From Rubripirellula tenax (GTDB lineage: Bacteria > Planctomycetota > Planctomycetia > Pirellulales > Pirellulaceae), in contig NZ_SJPW01000002.1 in assembly GCF_007860125.1 (NCBI RefSeq), positions 845,768 to 909,767 on the forward strand: 64,000 bases of DNA. Reading direction: 5' to 3'. Made by a program: the position numbers and the translations under genes. Numbering within the stretch: the first letter of the stretch is position 1; each line of letters begins with the position of its first letter. The notes beneath the pieces are model-generated. The model did not search any database. It saw only the letters and a list, made by a program, of their open reading frames with translations, and was not told where the DNA came from. Shown here piece after piece: positions 30,117 to 38,729 of this stretch.

Positions 30117-31088
30117 ATGGTGGATACGGACCAAGCCGAACTGACGTTTCCATCGGTGTGGACACGTCCCGACTTGCTGGACATGGAAGGCCTATCGGCC
30201 GACGAGATTCGCGCCTTGCTTGATACCGCCCAGAAGCTCAAGGAGATGACCGGCGGCTGTCGAAACAAGATTTCGTTGCTGACCGGAAAGACGTGTGCCA
30301 ACCTGTTTTTTGAAAACAGCACGCGGACGCGCAACAGCTTCTCGTTGGCGGCCCGCCGTATGGGCGCCGACACCGTCGAATTCAGTTCATCGGGAAGCAG
30401 CGTTACCAAAGGCGAGACGTTCGTCGATACGGCCAAGACGATCGAAGCCATGGGCGTGGATTGGGTCGTCACCCGGCACGCGGTTCCCGGCACGCCCCAC
30501 CTCCTTTCTCGCGAACTCGCCTGCAGTGTGATCAACGCCGGCGATGGTCCTCACGACCATCCAACCCAAGGCTTGTTGGACATGCTGACCATCCTTCAAC
30601 ATCGCGGTTCGATCGAAGGACTGACCGTTGCCCTGGTCGGCGACATCGCACACAGCCGCACCGCTCGCGCCAACATTTGGGGGCTCAGCAAGCTGGGTGC
30701 TCACGTCATCGTTTGCGGCCCGCCAACGCTGGTCAGCCCCCGCTGGAGCGAACTTGGATTCGAAGTCGCCCACTCGCTGGACGAGATCCTGCCGCGTTGC
30801 GACGTCCTGAATCTGTTGCGAATTCAGTTCGAACGCCAATCGGCGCGACCGTTCCCCAGCGTTCATGAATATGCCGCGCTGTACGCCATGAACCGCGCTC
30901 GAATGAAACGTGCCAAAGACAACATTTTGATCATGGCACCGGGACCGATCAATCGCGGCGTTGAAATCACACCCGAAGTCGCTGATGGACCGCATAGCGT
31001 CATCTTGGAACAAGTCACCAATGGGATCGCCGTCCGCATGGCTGCGTTGTGGTTGACGGCCGGCGCAAAAAGCAACTTGACGACTTAA
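30117..31088 (+). CDS. pyrB: Aspartate carbamoyltransferase catalytic chain
   Basis: A 323-residue protein that makes carbamoyl-aspartate from aspartate and carbamoyl phosphate in pyrimidine synthesis. The ATG at 30117 has AAGG seven bases upstream. Motifs are the carbamoyl-phosphate loop [12 protein letters not shown] (about 63-74), [22 protein letters not shown] (about 141-154), the [13 protein letters not shown] domain hinge, and the C-terminal [11 protein letters not shown]. The gene is followed eight bases later by a dihydroorotase-like gene lacking metal ligands, which fits the ATCase class that needs such a partner for assembly. No pyrI is present. Confidence 0.95.
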   Translation: MVDTDQAELTFPSVWTRPDLLDMEGLSADEIRALLDTAQKLKEMTGGCRNKISLLTGKTCANLFFENSTRTRNSFSLAARRMGADTVEFSSSGSSVTKGETFVDTAKTIEAMGVDWVVTRHAVPGTPHLLSRELACSVINAGDGPHDHPTQGLLDMLTILQHRGSIEGLTVALVGDIAHSRTARANIWGLSKLGAHVIVCGPPTLVSPRWSELGFEVAHSLDEILPRCDVLNLLRIQFERQSARPFPSVHEYAALYAMNRARMKRAKDNILIMAPGPINRGVEITPEVADGPHSVILEQVTNGIAVRMAALWLTAGAKSNLTT

Positions 31089-31096
31089 GGATCACC

Positions 31097-32416
31097 ATGC
31101 AAAACGCCTCTCCCTCGCTGCTGATCTCTGGCGGTCGCGTGATCGACCCTTCGCAATCGATCGACCGCATCGCTCGCGTTTTGGTCATCGACGGCCAAAT
31201 CGAAGCCATCGATCCCGCAGATGGAAGTATCCCCGATCACGTCACGCACATCGACGCCACCGGACAAATCGTTGCACCGGGACTGGTGGACTTGGGTGTC
31301 GAACTGCGCGAACCCGGCTTCGAAGAAGACGAAACGATCGCCTCGGGAAGCGACGCGGCGCTGGCCGGCGGCTTCACGTCAATCTTGGCCTGTAGCAGCA
31401 CATCCCCGTGCATCGATTCGCACGGTGCTGTCGAATTCGTGCGGCAAAAAGCCGTTCAAGCCGACGGCGTGCGTGTTCACGTGATCGGATGCTTGAGCAA
31501 GAATCGTGATGCGGCGCAAATGGCGGAATTGGGCCTATTGCACGAAGCCGGCGCGGTTGCCTACAGCGACGCGCCGCGGCCGATGCCCAACGACGCACTG
31601 CTAAAACGTGCACTCGAGTACGCCCGAATGTTCAACCTGCCGATCATCAACCGCCCCAACGTCATGACACTGTCCGAAGGCGGAATCATGCACGAAGGCC
31701 AAGTGTCCTTGGTGCTCGGTTTGAAGGGGCTGCCGACCGAAGCGGAAGACTTAGCCGTCGCCCGTGACGTTCGGATCGCCGAAGCCACCAACGGCCGGTT
31801 GCATATCGGCCCCGTCAGCACCATGGGTGCGGTCGACCTGATCCGCCGCGTGAAGGATCGCGGTATTCAAATCACAGCTTCGGTTTGCCCACACAATTTA
31901 TGTCTCGACGACACCGAACTGCGGTCGTTCGATGCACGGTTCAAAGTTCACCCGCCGCTGCGGAGTCCTCGGCACATCGAAACTCTCCGTCATGCGGTCG
32001 CCGATGGAGTCATCGACGCAATCCAGAGCGGTCACATGCCAAGAGCTCGCGAAAAGAAGATGGACGATTTGGTTGAGTCGCCATTCGGTTTGGCATCGCT
32101 TGAAACAACGCTATCGACCGTTGCCACATTCATGTTGGGGGTTGGCAGCTTTGGGTGGATGGACATCATCGATCGCCTTTCGACCGCGCCGGCTAGAATT
32201 GCCGGCGTCGCGGGCGGAACCCTTTCGATTGGTGTTCCCGCCGACATCACCATCATCGACCCAAACCAAAAGTGGGTCGTCGATGGTCATCAATTCAAAT
32301 CGCACTGCGTCAGCACACCGCTGGACAACGTCGAACTGACAAGCCGCGTCACGCAAACGTTCGTCGGCGGGCGCCGGCGATTCGCATTGCGTCCCGACGT
32401 GATGCAGTTGGCGTAA
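31097..32416 (+). CDS. Dihydroorotase-like protein, probably non-catalytic (PyrC'/PyrX type)
   Basis: A 439-residue amidohydrolase-fold protein, ATG preceded by AAGG. The overall family pattern is kept (APGLVDLGVELREPGFEEDET, HPPLRSPRH, FGLASLETTL, GVPADITIIDP). Every recognisable metal or catalytic position is altered. The HxH of D-x-H-V-H-L-R-E-P-G is Gly67 and Glu69, the metal-binding histidine in the middle is Asn in PIINRPN, HVS is PVS, PHHL is PHNL, and the catalytic D of TDHAPH is Gly in SGHMPR. It therefore resembles the inactive PyrC' subunits that hold aspartate carbamoyltransferase together in pseudomonads. A true dihydroorotase should exist elsewhere in the genome. Confidence 0.88.
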   Translation: MQNASPSLLISGGRVIDPSQSIDRIARVLVIDGQIEAIDPADGSIPDHVTHIDATGQIVAPGLVDLGVELREPGFEEDETIASGSDAALAGGFTSILACSSTSPCIDSHGAVEFVRQKAVQADGVRVHVIGCLSKNRDAAQMAELGLLHEAGAVAYSDAPRPMPNDALLKRALEYARMFNLPIINRPNVMTLSEGGIMHEGQVSLVLGLKGLPTEAEDLAVARDVRIAEATNGRLHIGPVSTMGAVDLIRRVKDRGIQITASVCPHNLCLDDTELRSFDARFKVHPPLRSPRHIETLRHAVADGVIDAIQSGHMPRAREKKMDDLVESPFGLASLETTLSTVATFMLGVGSFGWMDIIDRLSTAPARIAGVAGGTLSIGVPADITIIDPNQKWVVDGHQFKSHCVSTPLDNVELTSRVTQTFVGGRRRFALRPDVMQLA

Positions 32417-32487
32417 GCCTTCGCCTCCGTCACGCGACCACAATCGGCGGCCGACTCGTTAGATCTCGCCAGACTCACCCTTTCTAG

Positions 32488-32544
32488 ACAAGATCAACAT
32501 GATGAACAGGATTTCCGGACGAATCTTCATCATGTAGATCCCGT
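32488..32544. repeat. Imperfect inverted repeat in the gap after the dihydroorotase-like gene
   Basis: In the 382-base gap 32417-32798, the segment ACAAGATCAACATGATGAA (32488-32506) pairs with TTCATCATGTAGATCCCGT (32526-32544), with three mismatches over 19 bases and a 19-base spacer. Local base composition is more AT-rich than the flanking genes. The wording resembles dispersed CATGATGAACAGGAT-type extragenic repeats seen in many environmental bacteria, which I recall but cannot check. Nothing else supportable was seen in this gap. Confidence 0.5.
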
Positions 32545-32798
32545 TCATCCTGTCGAAATTTTCCGAGTCACCGACTTGCGGGCATTCTAAAGAAACGGAG
32601 CAGTTGCCAGGTAAATATGTAGTGGATGTGGACGAAGAATGCCCCTCGTCTCCTTCGATCTGACTTTGCGGATGGATTCACTTGCTTGCGCGTCGTGCTG
32701 GTATCAACAGCCACTGTTTCATCGGAAGAACCTTACGGTTTCGCACGAAAGCGACGGTTTTCGATCTATCGCAAGGACACCGCTTTCCGCGCGTCTGA

Positions 32799-33842
32799 TT
32801 AAATCTTCACCGCCGTCATGTAGCCGCGGTCGGCGATGGTGTCTTGATACGGTCCGACTTGGAAACCCATCGGCGCCAGTACTTCGCTGTACTCTTTGGC
32901 CGAATAGCATTTGCCCTGCGTGATGTTGGCCAACAGCGCCGAATACTCCGCCACCGGTAAGGGACCTGTTTTTTCGTCGTTGATGAAGGCTTCGTGGATC
33001 ACCAGCAGTCCGCCACTGGGCAATGTCTCGGCCGTCTTTTTCAGCAGGGCAATCACCTCGGGAAAGTCCCAATCGTGAAGGACGTTGGACAGCAACACCA
33101 CATCGGCACCGCCTGGCCAGGTGTCTGTGAACATGTCACCGCTGACCACGTCGACTCGTGATTCAAGTCCATGTCGCGTGATCTCGCCACGAACCAATTC
33201 GTCGACGGGCGGTTGCTCCAAAACGGTCGCTTTTAAATGATCGTGTGCCGCGACCAGGGTGGTCGAATAGATCCCCGATCCACCGCCAACATCCAAGACA
33301 TGGCTGCGGTCGACCAGCATCGGCGATAACGATTGTGCGAGTGCTTGTCCGAACGATAATCCACGGCAATTCATCATGGCGGTGAACCCACGCGCGAACA
33401 CAGGATCCAGCATCGACGTGTGCCAGTCATCGCCGTCACCTTTGGCTTGCCAATTCGCTGGTTTACCCGTTCGCAAAACCTTTAGGTGGTCCTTCAAGAT
33501 CGGTGACTCGGCGATCGGTCGATAATACGGCCCCAAGAACCAAGGCGAAGTCGCCACTAAGTGCTCGCGCCCCATCGCTGTCAATCGATGACTGTCACGA
33601 TCGTCCGTTTCGATTAACTGCATCGCGCGGCAAAGCGTCAACAGCACATCACCGGGCCGATCAGCAATGCCAAAGTGCTTCAGCAAGTCCGGCGTCGTCG
33701 CACCGGCATGCGTGTCCAACCACGTGAAGAGATCGAACTCAAGAATAGCTGCACCAATCAAGTCGGCGGCGTATTGCCGGTCGCGATACCGCAGCAGCAA
33801 AGTGGGTTCGGTAGTCGGTGACTGTGAGAGCGGATGATTCAT
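32799..33842 (-). CDS. O-methyltransferase family 2 (SAM-dependent)
   Basis: A 347-residue protein with an N-terminal winged-helix dimerisation domain (about 15-95: AADLIGAAILEFDLFTWLDTH, TTPDLLKHFGIADRPGDVLLT) and a C-terminal Rossmann domain (about 150-345). The SAM motif is HVLDVGGGSGIYSTTL (about 184-199), followed by VLEQPPVDELV, DVVLLSNVLHDWD (catalytic His in LHDW) and GGLLVIHEAFIND. This is the plant O-methyltransferase/hydroxyneurosporene-methyltransferase type, acting on a hydroxyl of a small, often aromatic or polyketide, substrate. It is the last gene of the FG-GAP/multiheme run, 98 bases after the previous stop, so co-transcription is possible. Confidence 0.88.
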   Translation of the reverse strand: MNHPLSQSPTTEPTLLLRYRDRQYAADLIGAAILEFDLFTWLDTHAGATTPDLLKHFGIADRPGDVLLTLCRAMQLIETDDRDSHRLTAMGREHLVATSPWFLGPYYRPIAESPILKDHLKVLRTGKPANWQAKGDGDDWHTSMLDPVFARGFTAMMNCRGLSFGQALAQSLSPMLVDRSHVLDVGGGSGIYSTTLVAAHDHLKATVLEQPPVDELVRGEITRHGLESRVDVVSGDMFTDTWPGGADVVLLSNVLHDWDFPEVIALLKKTAETLPSGGLLVIHEAFINDEKTGPLPVAEYSALLANITQGKCYSAKEYSEVLAPMGFQVGPYQDTIADRGYMTAVKI

Positions 33843-33940
33843 GAAAATCTTTCGTGGCCCCGCGATGCCGCTCGCGGAATGGACTTGCGAAGGCGTTTAT
33901 CAGTACCGTCCCACGAGCGACGTCGCGGAACAACAGGTGG

Positions 33941-35815
33941 CTACTGCGTGAACTCGACCAAACGGTCGACGCCGTTGATCGGGTGCGTTGTTTTCTTCCC
34001 ACCCGGCCAAGTGATGATCACTTCTTGGACGTCGGTGTCATCGCCCAATCCGAACGTCACGGTTCTCTCGGACTGACTTAAGTAACTGCGTGTTGGCATG
34101 ACGGTACGTGACAAGATCGATTCGCCTCGTTTCAGTTGGACGATCCCACCGATCGCATCTCGGTTCACGTCCGTTCCTGTCAAATGAACCCGCAACCAAT
34201 GATGGTCGGTCGTCTGGTCATTGCGAAAAAGCCGAGGCGCGGAGTGGCTGGTGGAAATGACAACGTCCAGATCGCCGTCGCCATCAAAGTCACCATAGGC
34301 CGTTCCACGACCGACGATGGGATCGCAAAACGCTTGACCCGTGCAACTGCCGTCCACCAACACCAATTCACTTTGCGAATCGCGTCCCGCGTTCCAAAAC
34401 AGTTGCGGCGGTTGCTCGTACCGCTGAGTCGCCTGGGTCTTGGCGATTTCTTCTTCCAAGTGGCCGTTCGCACCCAGCACGTCCAATCGGCCATCCAAGT
34501 CGGCATCGAAGAAAAACAACCCGAACGTTAGACCCTGCCGCGTCGGTGGCCCGAATCCTGTGTACATCGCAGCATCAATGAACTGCTGGTGGTCTGCATC
34601 GCCGCCTGACCGCGCCATGTACAGGGCGCTAGCTTCATTGGCAAAGTTACCAATTCCGATCGCCAATGACCCGTCGCCACGAAAGTCCGCCGTATCGATA
34701 CCCATCGCACCTCGAGCGTTCCCGGTGGCTCGGTCATAGGCGATGCCCGTCAACCGACCGACTTCCGTGAAGGTGCCGTCTTTGTTGTTTTGGAACATAA
34801 AGTTGCGGACGGTGTCGTTGGCGACAACGATGTCCATCCAGCCATCACCGTTGATGTCCACTGGTGCCACGCCCATCGCCTTGCCAAGTGGCACATCGGT
34901 ATCGTCGCTGCGAATCTGAATTCCGGCGGACGCCGAAACGTCGCTGAACTTTCCGTCGCCGTCGTTGTGGTACAGGTACGAATACGATCCCGCAAACGCT
35001 TTGGGTGGACCATAAGCACGTGATTGTCCATCGAGCGTGAATTCTTGGCTGAGGTCGAATTCTTTACTCCACGCAACGTAGTTGCAAACGAACAAATCCA
35101 AGAGTCCGTCGTTGTCGAAGTCTAAGAAGCCGCAACTGGTGCTCCAAACATCGGCGTCGCCTTCGGTTCCGGACGAACTCGATACGTCCGTAAAAACGCC
35201 ATTGTCGTTTCGAAGCATCCGATTCTTGCCAACCGCCGAAACGAACAAGTCACTGTCGCCGTCGTTGTCGATATCGCCCACCGCGACACCCATCCCATAA
35301 AGCGTGATGTCGGCCTGGGTTGTCTCGGACACGTCGGAAAAACCGAATTTTCCGTCACCCGAATACAGACGGCATGGCGTGGGTTGGTCCTTTCGCTCTT
35401 CGTCCCAAGGCCAGTACGACGAATTGACGAAAAACAGGTCGTCGTTGCCGTCACCGTTGTAGTCGAACACTGCAACGCCGCTGCCCATCGTTTCGGGCAA
35501 CAGTTTTTCGCCGTAGCGACCGGACTGGTGAACAAAGTCGACGCCACTTTGAGACGTCACGTCGGTCAACGGAAGCAGGGGGATCGCTTGTTCGGTCGCT
35601 TCGCGAACTTCGGGTAATGTGACTTCGACTTCGGTCGACTGGGCTTTCTTTTTATTGACGTTCAGATAGATCAGGATGCCAATCACCGGCAAACCCATCA
35701 ACATGATCACGATCAATGACGTGCGAAGGGCACTGGCGATGACGGCATCGTTTTGAACATCTTCATGCGGCTCGTCGTCGTGCGGTTCGTTACCGTTTGG
35801 ATCAGATTCAGTCAT
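33941..35815 (-). CDS. FG-GAP/VCBS repeat protein with ASPIC/UnbV domain (CRTAC1-like)
   Basis: A 624-residue protein from the ATG at 35815; an in-frame TTG six codons upstream is less likely. An acidic N-terminal tail precedes a membrane anchor (SLIVIMLMGLPVIGILIYLNV, about 34-54). A beta propeller of FG-GAP repeats follows with calcium loops such as DYNGDGNDDLFF, DIDNDGDSDLFV, DFDNDGLLDLFV, DINGDGWMDIVV, DADLDGRLDVLG and DFDGDGDLDVVI. The last 90 residues (HHWLRVHLTGTDVNRDAIGG ... SYLSQSERTVTFGLG ... ITWPGGKK) are an ASPIC/UnbV domain. Such proteins are extracytoplasmic, and their ligand is generally unknown. It lies between the multiheme fusion and the methyltransferase, 66 bases after the multiheme stop. 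Confidence 0.9.
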   Translation of the reverse strand: MTESDPNGNEPHDDEPHEDVQNDAVIASALRTSLIVIMLMGLPVIGILIYLNVNKKKAQSTEVEVTLPEVREATEQAIPLLPLTDVTSQSGVDFVHQSGRYGEKLLPETMGSGVAVFDYNGDGNDDLFFVNSSYWPWDEERKDQPTPCRLYSGDGKFGFSDVSETTQADITLYGMGVAVGDIDNDGDSDLFVSAVGKNRMLRNDNGVFTDVSSSSGTEGDADVWSTSCGFLDFDNDGLLDLFVCNYVAWSKEFDLSQEFTLDGQSRAYGPPKAFAGSYSYLYHNDGDGKFSDVSASAGIQIRSDDTDVPLGKAMGVAPVDINGDGWMDIVVANDTVRNFMFQNNKDGTFTEVGRLTGIAYDRATGNARGAMGIDTADFRGDGSLAIGIGNFANEASALYMARSGGDADHQQFIDAAMYTGFGPPTRQGLTFGLFFFDADLDGRLDVLGANGHLEEEIAKTQATQRYEQPPQLFWNAGRDSQSELVLVDGSCTGQAFCDPIVGRGTAYGDFDGDGDLDVVISTSHSAPRLFRNDQTTDHHWLRVHLTGTDVNRDAIGGIVQLKRGESILSRTVMPTRSYLSQSERTVTFGLGDDTDVQEVIITWPGGKKTTHPINGVDRLVEFTQ

Positions 35816-35881
35816 CGAAGAAGGGGGCGTCAAAGGGGATGGGCGAGCCGAGACGGCGGCAGGGCCTCGACAACGATATCG

Positions 35882-38650
35882 TTACCGCTGGAGATCGTAG
35901 ATCACGAGTGCTTCGGCGGCTTGGTTGGCAGCCGGATAGCGGCGCCGCGCCGCGGGGATTGCAACTTCGGCGGCATTGTCGTCCGTTTTGTATTTGGCGT
36001 GAAGGACACGATGCTTGTCTGCGCTGGATGAATCGCCCATCCACGAATAGATTTCGGCCAAGTTGGCATGGGCGGCAACGTTTTCGGAATCCACTTTCAA
36101 CACCGCCAAAAATGCGTCACGTGCTTCGGCAAGCCGTTGCTTGAACTCGTCGTCGTTGCCCCTCGATTCCGCACGCTGGGCCAAATCGATCAGAGTCAAA
36201 CCTAGCTCGGTTCGCACTTCGTAGTCGAGCGAAAAGTCGAAACCGCGATCCGGCACCTTGGTTTGTAGCACCGATTCAAGCGACTGGGCCGCCGCATCCA
36301 GGTTTCCCTGTTGCCGATTGACCATTCCGCTAAGCCAGTTGTGCGTCCAAGTCGGCGGTGGTGGATCCATCGCGGCGGCGCGCCCCAACGATGCGGTCGC
36401 CCCGTCTAAGTCGCCTTCGGCAAATTGGACGCGAGCCAAATTGAGCGGTCCATCGAAACGCCCCATCTCTTCGACCTTTGCGAACGCCTGGGCCGCCTGT
36501 TTCAGTTCCGCCTTGCCTTTAAGCAGCAACCCGATGCCATAGTCGTTCCATCGCTGCCAAAGTGGGAACGCTTCTTCCTCGGCTGGTTTCTCAGACGCGT
36601 CGGCAACCGCAACATCGACGTCCAAGATCACCTTATCGCTGCAGATTTCGATGATCGGAAGATCGTTCGGCGCGCCCGGAAGCCCAATGTCCAATCCGTC
36701 ACGCGCCGGGTCGCGATCGCGACGGATGTAGTCCAAGTACTCGGTGTCAAATTTCCGATACAGCAAGCGGGCGGTCACTTCGATCGGCGCCGACGACGCT
36801 TCGGGCACGGACAAACGGTAGTGGATCGACTGCCCAGCACCCGGCGGAATTTGGTGCGTGTAAAGAGGCGTGAAAATGTTCTGAACGTTACGGCGATTCA
36901 ACCTCACGCCGTCACGGTCCAACATGAAGGTGTTGACGAAGTGAGACCACGGATCCACCGCTTCAAGTTCGTCGCGCTGGCCGCTTTGCCCAATCACTTT
37001 GCCGTCTTGAGTCGCCGTCAGCTCGACCCAAATTTCGTTGCTGTCCGTCGTACCTTGGGTGAAGTGATGCCCCAACTTCATCGTACGAAGAACGGTTTCT
37101 ATCAAGTAAGACTGGCCGGCTTGAACCGTCGTCCGATCCCCCAGCGGCGCGACAAGCTCGCCGTCGATTGCGGCACCCGTGCGCAGCCCGAACAAGTCAA
37201 CACGCAGCGTGTCCTTCAAGTACTCGCGATGCGCATCGACGGCACCTGTATCGCCATACCAGTGTGCAAGCGCCGTGTTCGCACTTGGAAAGAAGTGATC
37301 GTGGACGCCAAGCCCTCCTAGCTTCTCCATGTACTTCGCACCCACTTGGTCGCTGGCCACGGCCGGCATGTGACACTCGTTGCAGTTCGCTTGTGCCTTG
37401 GGCGGATAGTAAAAACTTCGCGCACCGTGTCCCGAAACGCCGGACAGCAAATAACTGTCGAAGTGATTTTGGCCCCGCAAAAACTCTTTGTACGCCGTGA
37501 CTTCGCCGGGCAATGAAACCTTGTGACACGTACTACAGAACTCAGCCGTCTTATGAAACGGCTTCAACATTTCATGTTTGTGAAAAGCCGGCTTCGCCTT
37601 CACCATCAACGAATTCAGTTCTTGCAGCAACGGGTTGTCGCTGTAGGCGAACGGATAGTGTTTGGGTTCGTCGATCGTGTAGTCGGCGTTCCCGACATTG
37701 CTGTCTACCGACTGGATCGCATGACAAACCGTACAAGTGATGCCCGCGTGCGCGGTCGGGTTGCCCACATCGTCGTAATTCGGATCGTCGAATTCGCCGC
37801 TAAAGAATGGCACCGGGTCATGGCATCCGGCGCACCATCGCGACGCTTGCAAGGTGCCGGCACGCTCGGTGGCGACCTTGCGGGTTTCGCGAACCGACGC
37901 CCGGTACGCGGGGTTGTTGAAACTGCTCAATCGGTGAGCGCTGTGGATGAACGAATCATTGATGTCACTGTGACACCTCAGGCAGTAGTCGTCGTTCATC
38001 AGCGTTTCAGCGGCGATGAACTTGCCCGACTCGGTTCGCGCCAACGAAGGCTCGAAATACTTATCGCCATCAATCGGTGTTCGGTCGTCGCTCAGTCGCG
38101 GGTCCGATGCTTGGAACGCGACCATCGCCGCAACGAAAACGCCGATCGCCAAACCGACGCGCCGGCCGATATGCCACTTGATGCGGGGGCCGACCAATCG
38201 GTGAAGCCAATACAACCAAATCACGACGACCGGAGCAATTAAGTGAGCCCAGTAAACGGTGTTTCGCGTCGCCGGATTCACGATCGCAAACGACCCGACT
38301 CGCATCAACGCAAGTCCGCTGACCAGAATCAAAATCGCGATCGCAAACAGGGCATAGCCGATCTTCACCGCGCGGCGATTGCGGCGATCCTTGCTGCGCC
38401 ACATATGAATCAGACCGAACCCGATTGTGGGCACGATTAGCAACAAACCCAGCCCAAGGTGCAGCAGAAACATCAATTGGTAGAAGTGCGTTTCCAACAC
38501 CCGCCCGGTCGCGACCTGTAGCCAAGTGATCGACGTCAAGTACAGACCGTTGGCCGTCAGAATCCCGAACAACGTCAAAACGACGTACAAAACGATCCGT
38601 AGCCGCGGCGTTACGGGGCGTTTCGGCGTTTTTTTAGATATAGACGGCAT
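35882..38650 (-). CDS. Membrane cytochrome b-like / pentaheme cytochrome c / TPR fusion protein
   Basis: A 922-residue protein. Residues 18-180 form about five membrane helices carrying several histidines (H55, H64, H82, H136, H150) placed as in di-heme b-type anchors. The periplasmic part has five c-type heme sites in order: CLRCH (223-227), CAGCH, CTVCH, CSTCH and CNECH, all before about residue 440. A beta-rich region follows (about 480-680), then TPR repeats (about 700-900: ALFAKVEEMG-like, GDLDGATASLGRAAAMDP, QGNLDAAAQSLESVLQ, VAAHANLAEIYSWMGD). The design suggests quinol oxidation in the membrane and electron transfer through c hemes to a partner held by the TPR domain. It sits 79 bases after a giant FG-GAP gene and just before another. 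The substrate is unknown. Confidence 0.85.
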   Translation of the reverse strand: MPSISKKTPKRPVTPRLRIVLYVVLTLFGILTANGLYLTSITWLQVATGRVLETHFYQLMFLLHLGLGLLLIVPTIGFGLIHMWRSKDRRNRRAVKIGYALFAIAILILVSGLALMRVGSFAIVNPATRNTVYWAHLIAPVVVIWLYWLHRLVGPRIKWHIGRRVGLAIGVFVAAMVAFQASDPRLSDDRTPIDGDKYFEPSLARTESGKFIAAETLMNDDYCLRCHSDINDSFIHSAHRLSSFNNPAYRASVRETRKVATERAGTLQASRWCAGCHDPVPFFSGEFDDPNYDDVGNPTAHAGITCTVCHAIQSVDSNVGNADYTIDEPKHYPFAYSDNPLLQELNSLMVKAKPAFHKHEMLKPFHKTAEFCSTCHKVSLPGEVTAYKEFLRGQNHFDSYLLSGVSGHGARSFYYPPKAQANCNECHMPAVASDQVGAKYMEKLGGLGVHDHFFPSANTALAHWYGDTGAVDAHREYLKDTLRVDLFGLRTGAAIDGELVAPLGDRTTVQAGQSYLIETVLRTMKLGHHFTQGTTDSNEIWVELTATQDGKVIGQSGQRDELEAVDPWSHFVNTFMLDRDGVRLNRRNVQNIFTPLYTHQIPPGAGQSIHYRLSVPEASSAPIEVTARLLYRKFDTEYLDYIRRDRDPARDGLDIGLPGAPNDLPIIEICSDKVILDVDVAVADASEKPAEEEAFPLWQRWNDYGIGLLLKGKAELKQAAQAFAKVEEMGRFDGPLNLARVQFAEGDLDGATASLGRAAAMDPPPPTWTHNWLSGMVNRQQGNLDAAAQSLESVLQTKVPDRGFDFSLDYEVRTELGLTLIDLAQRAESRGNDDEFKQRLAEARDAFLAVLKVDSENVAAHANLAEIYSWMGDSSSADKHRVLHAKYKTDDNAAEVAIPAARRRYPAANQAAEALVIYDLQR

Positions 38651-38729
38651 AGATAATCAGCGATGGGACGGCGCCTCGTAAAGTTCTTCTACGCCACGAG
38701 TGATCCGATGGTTTGGATGGTCGAATGAT

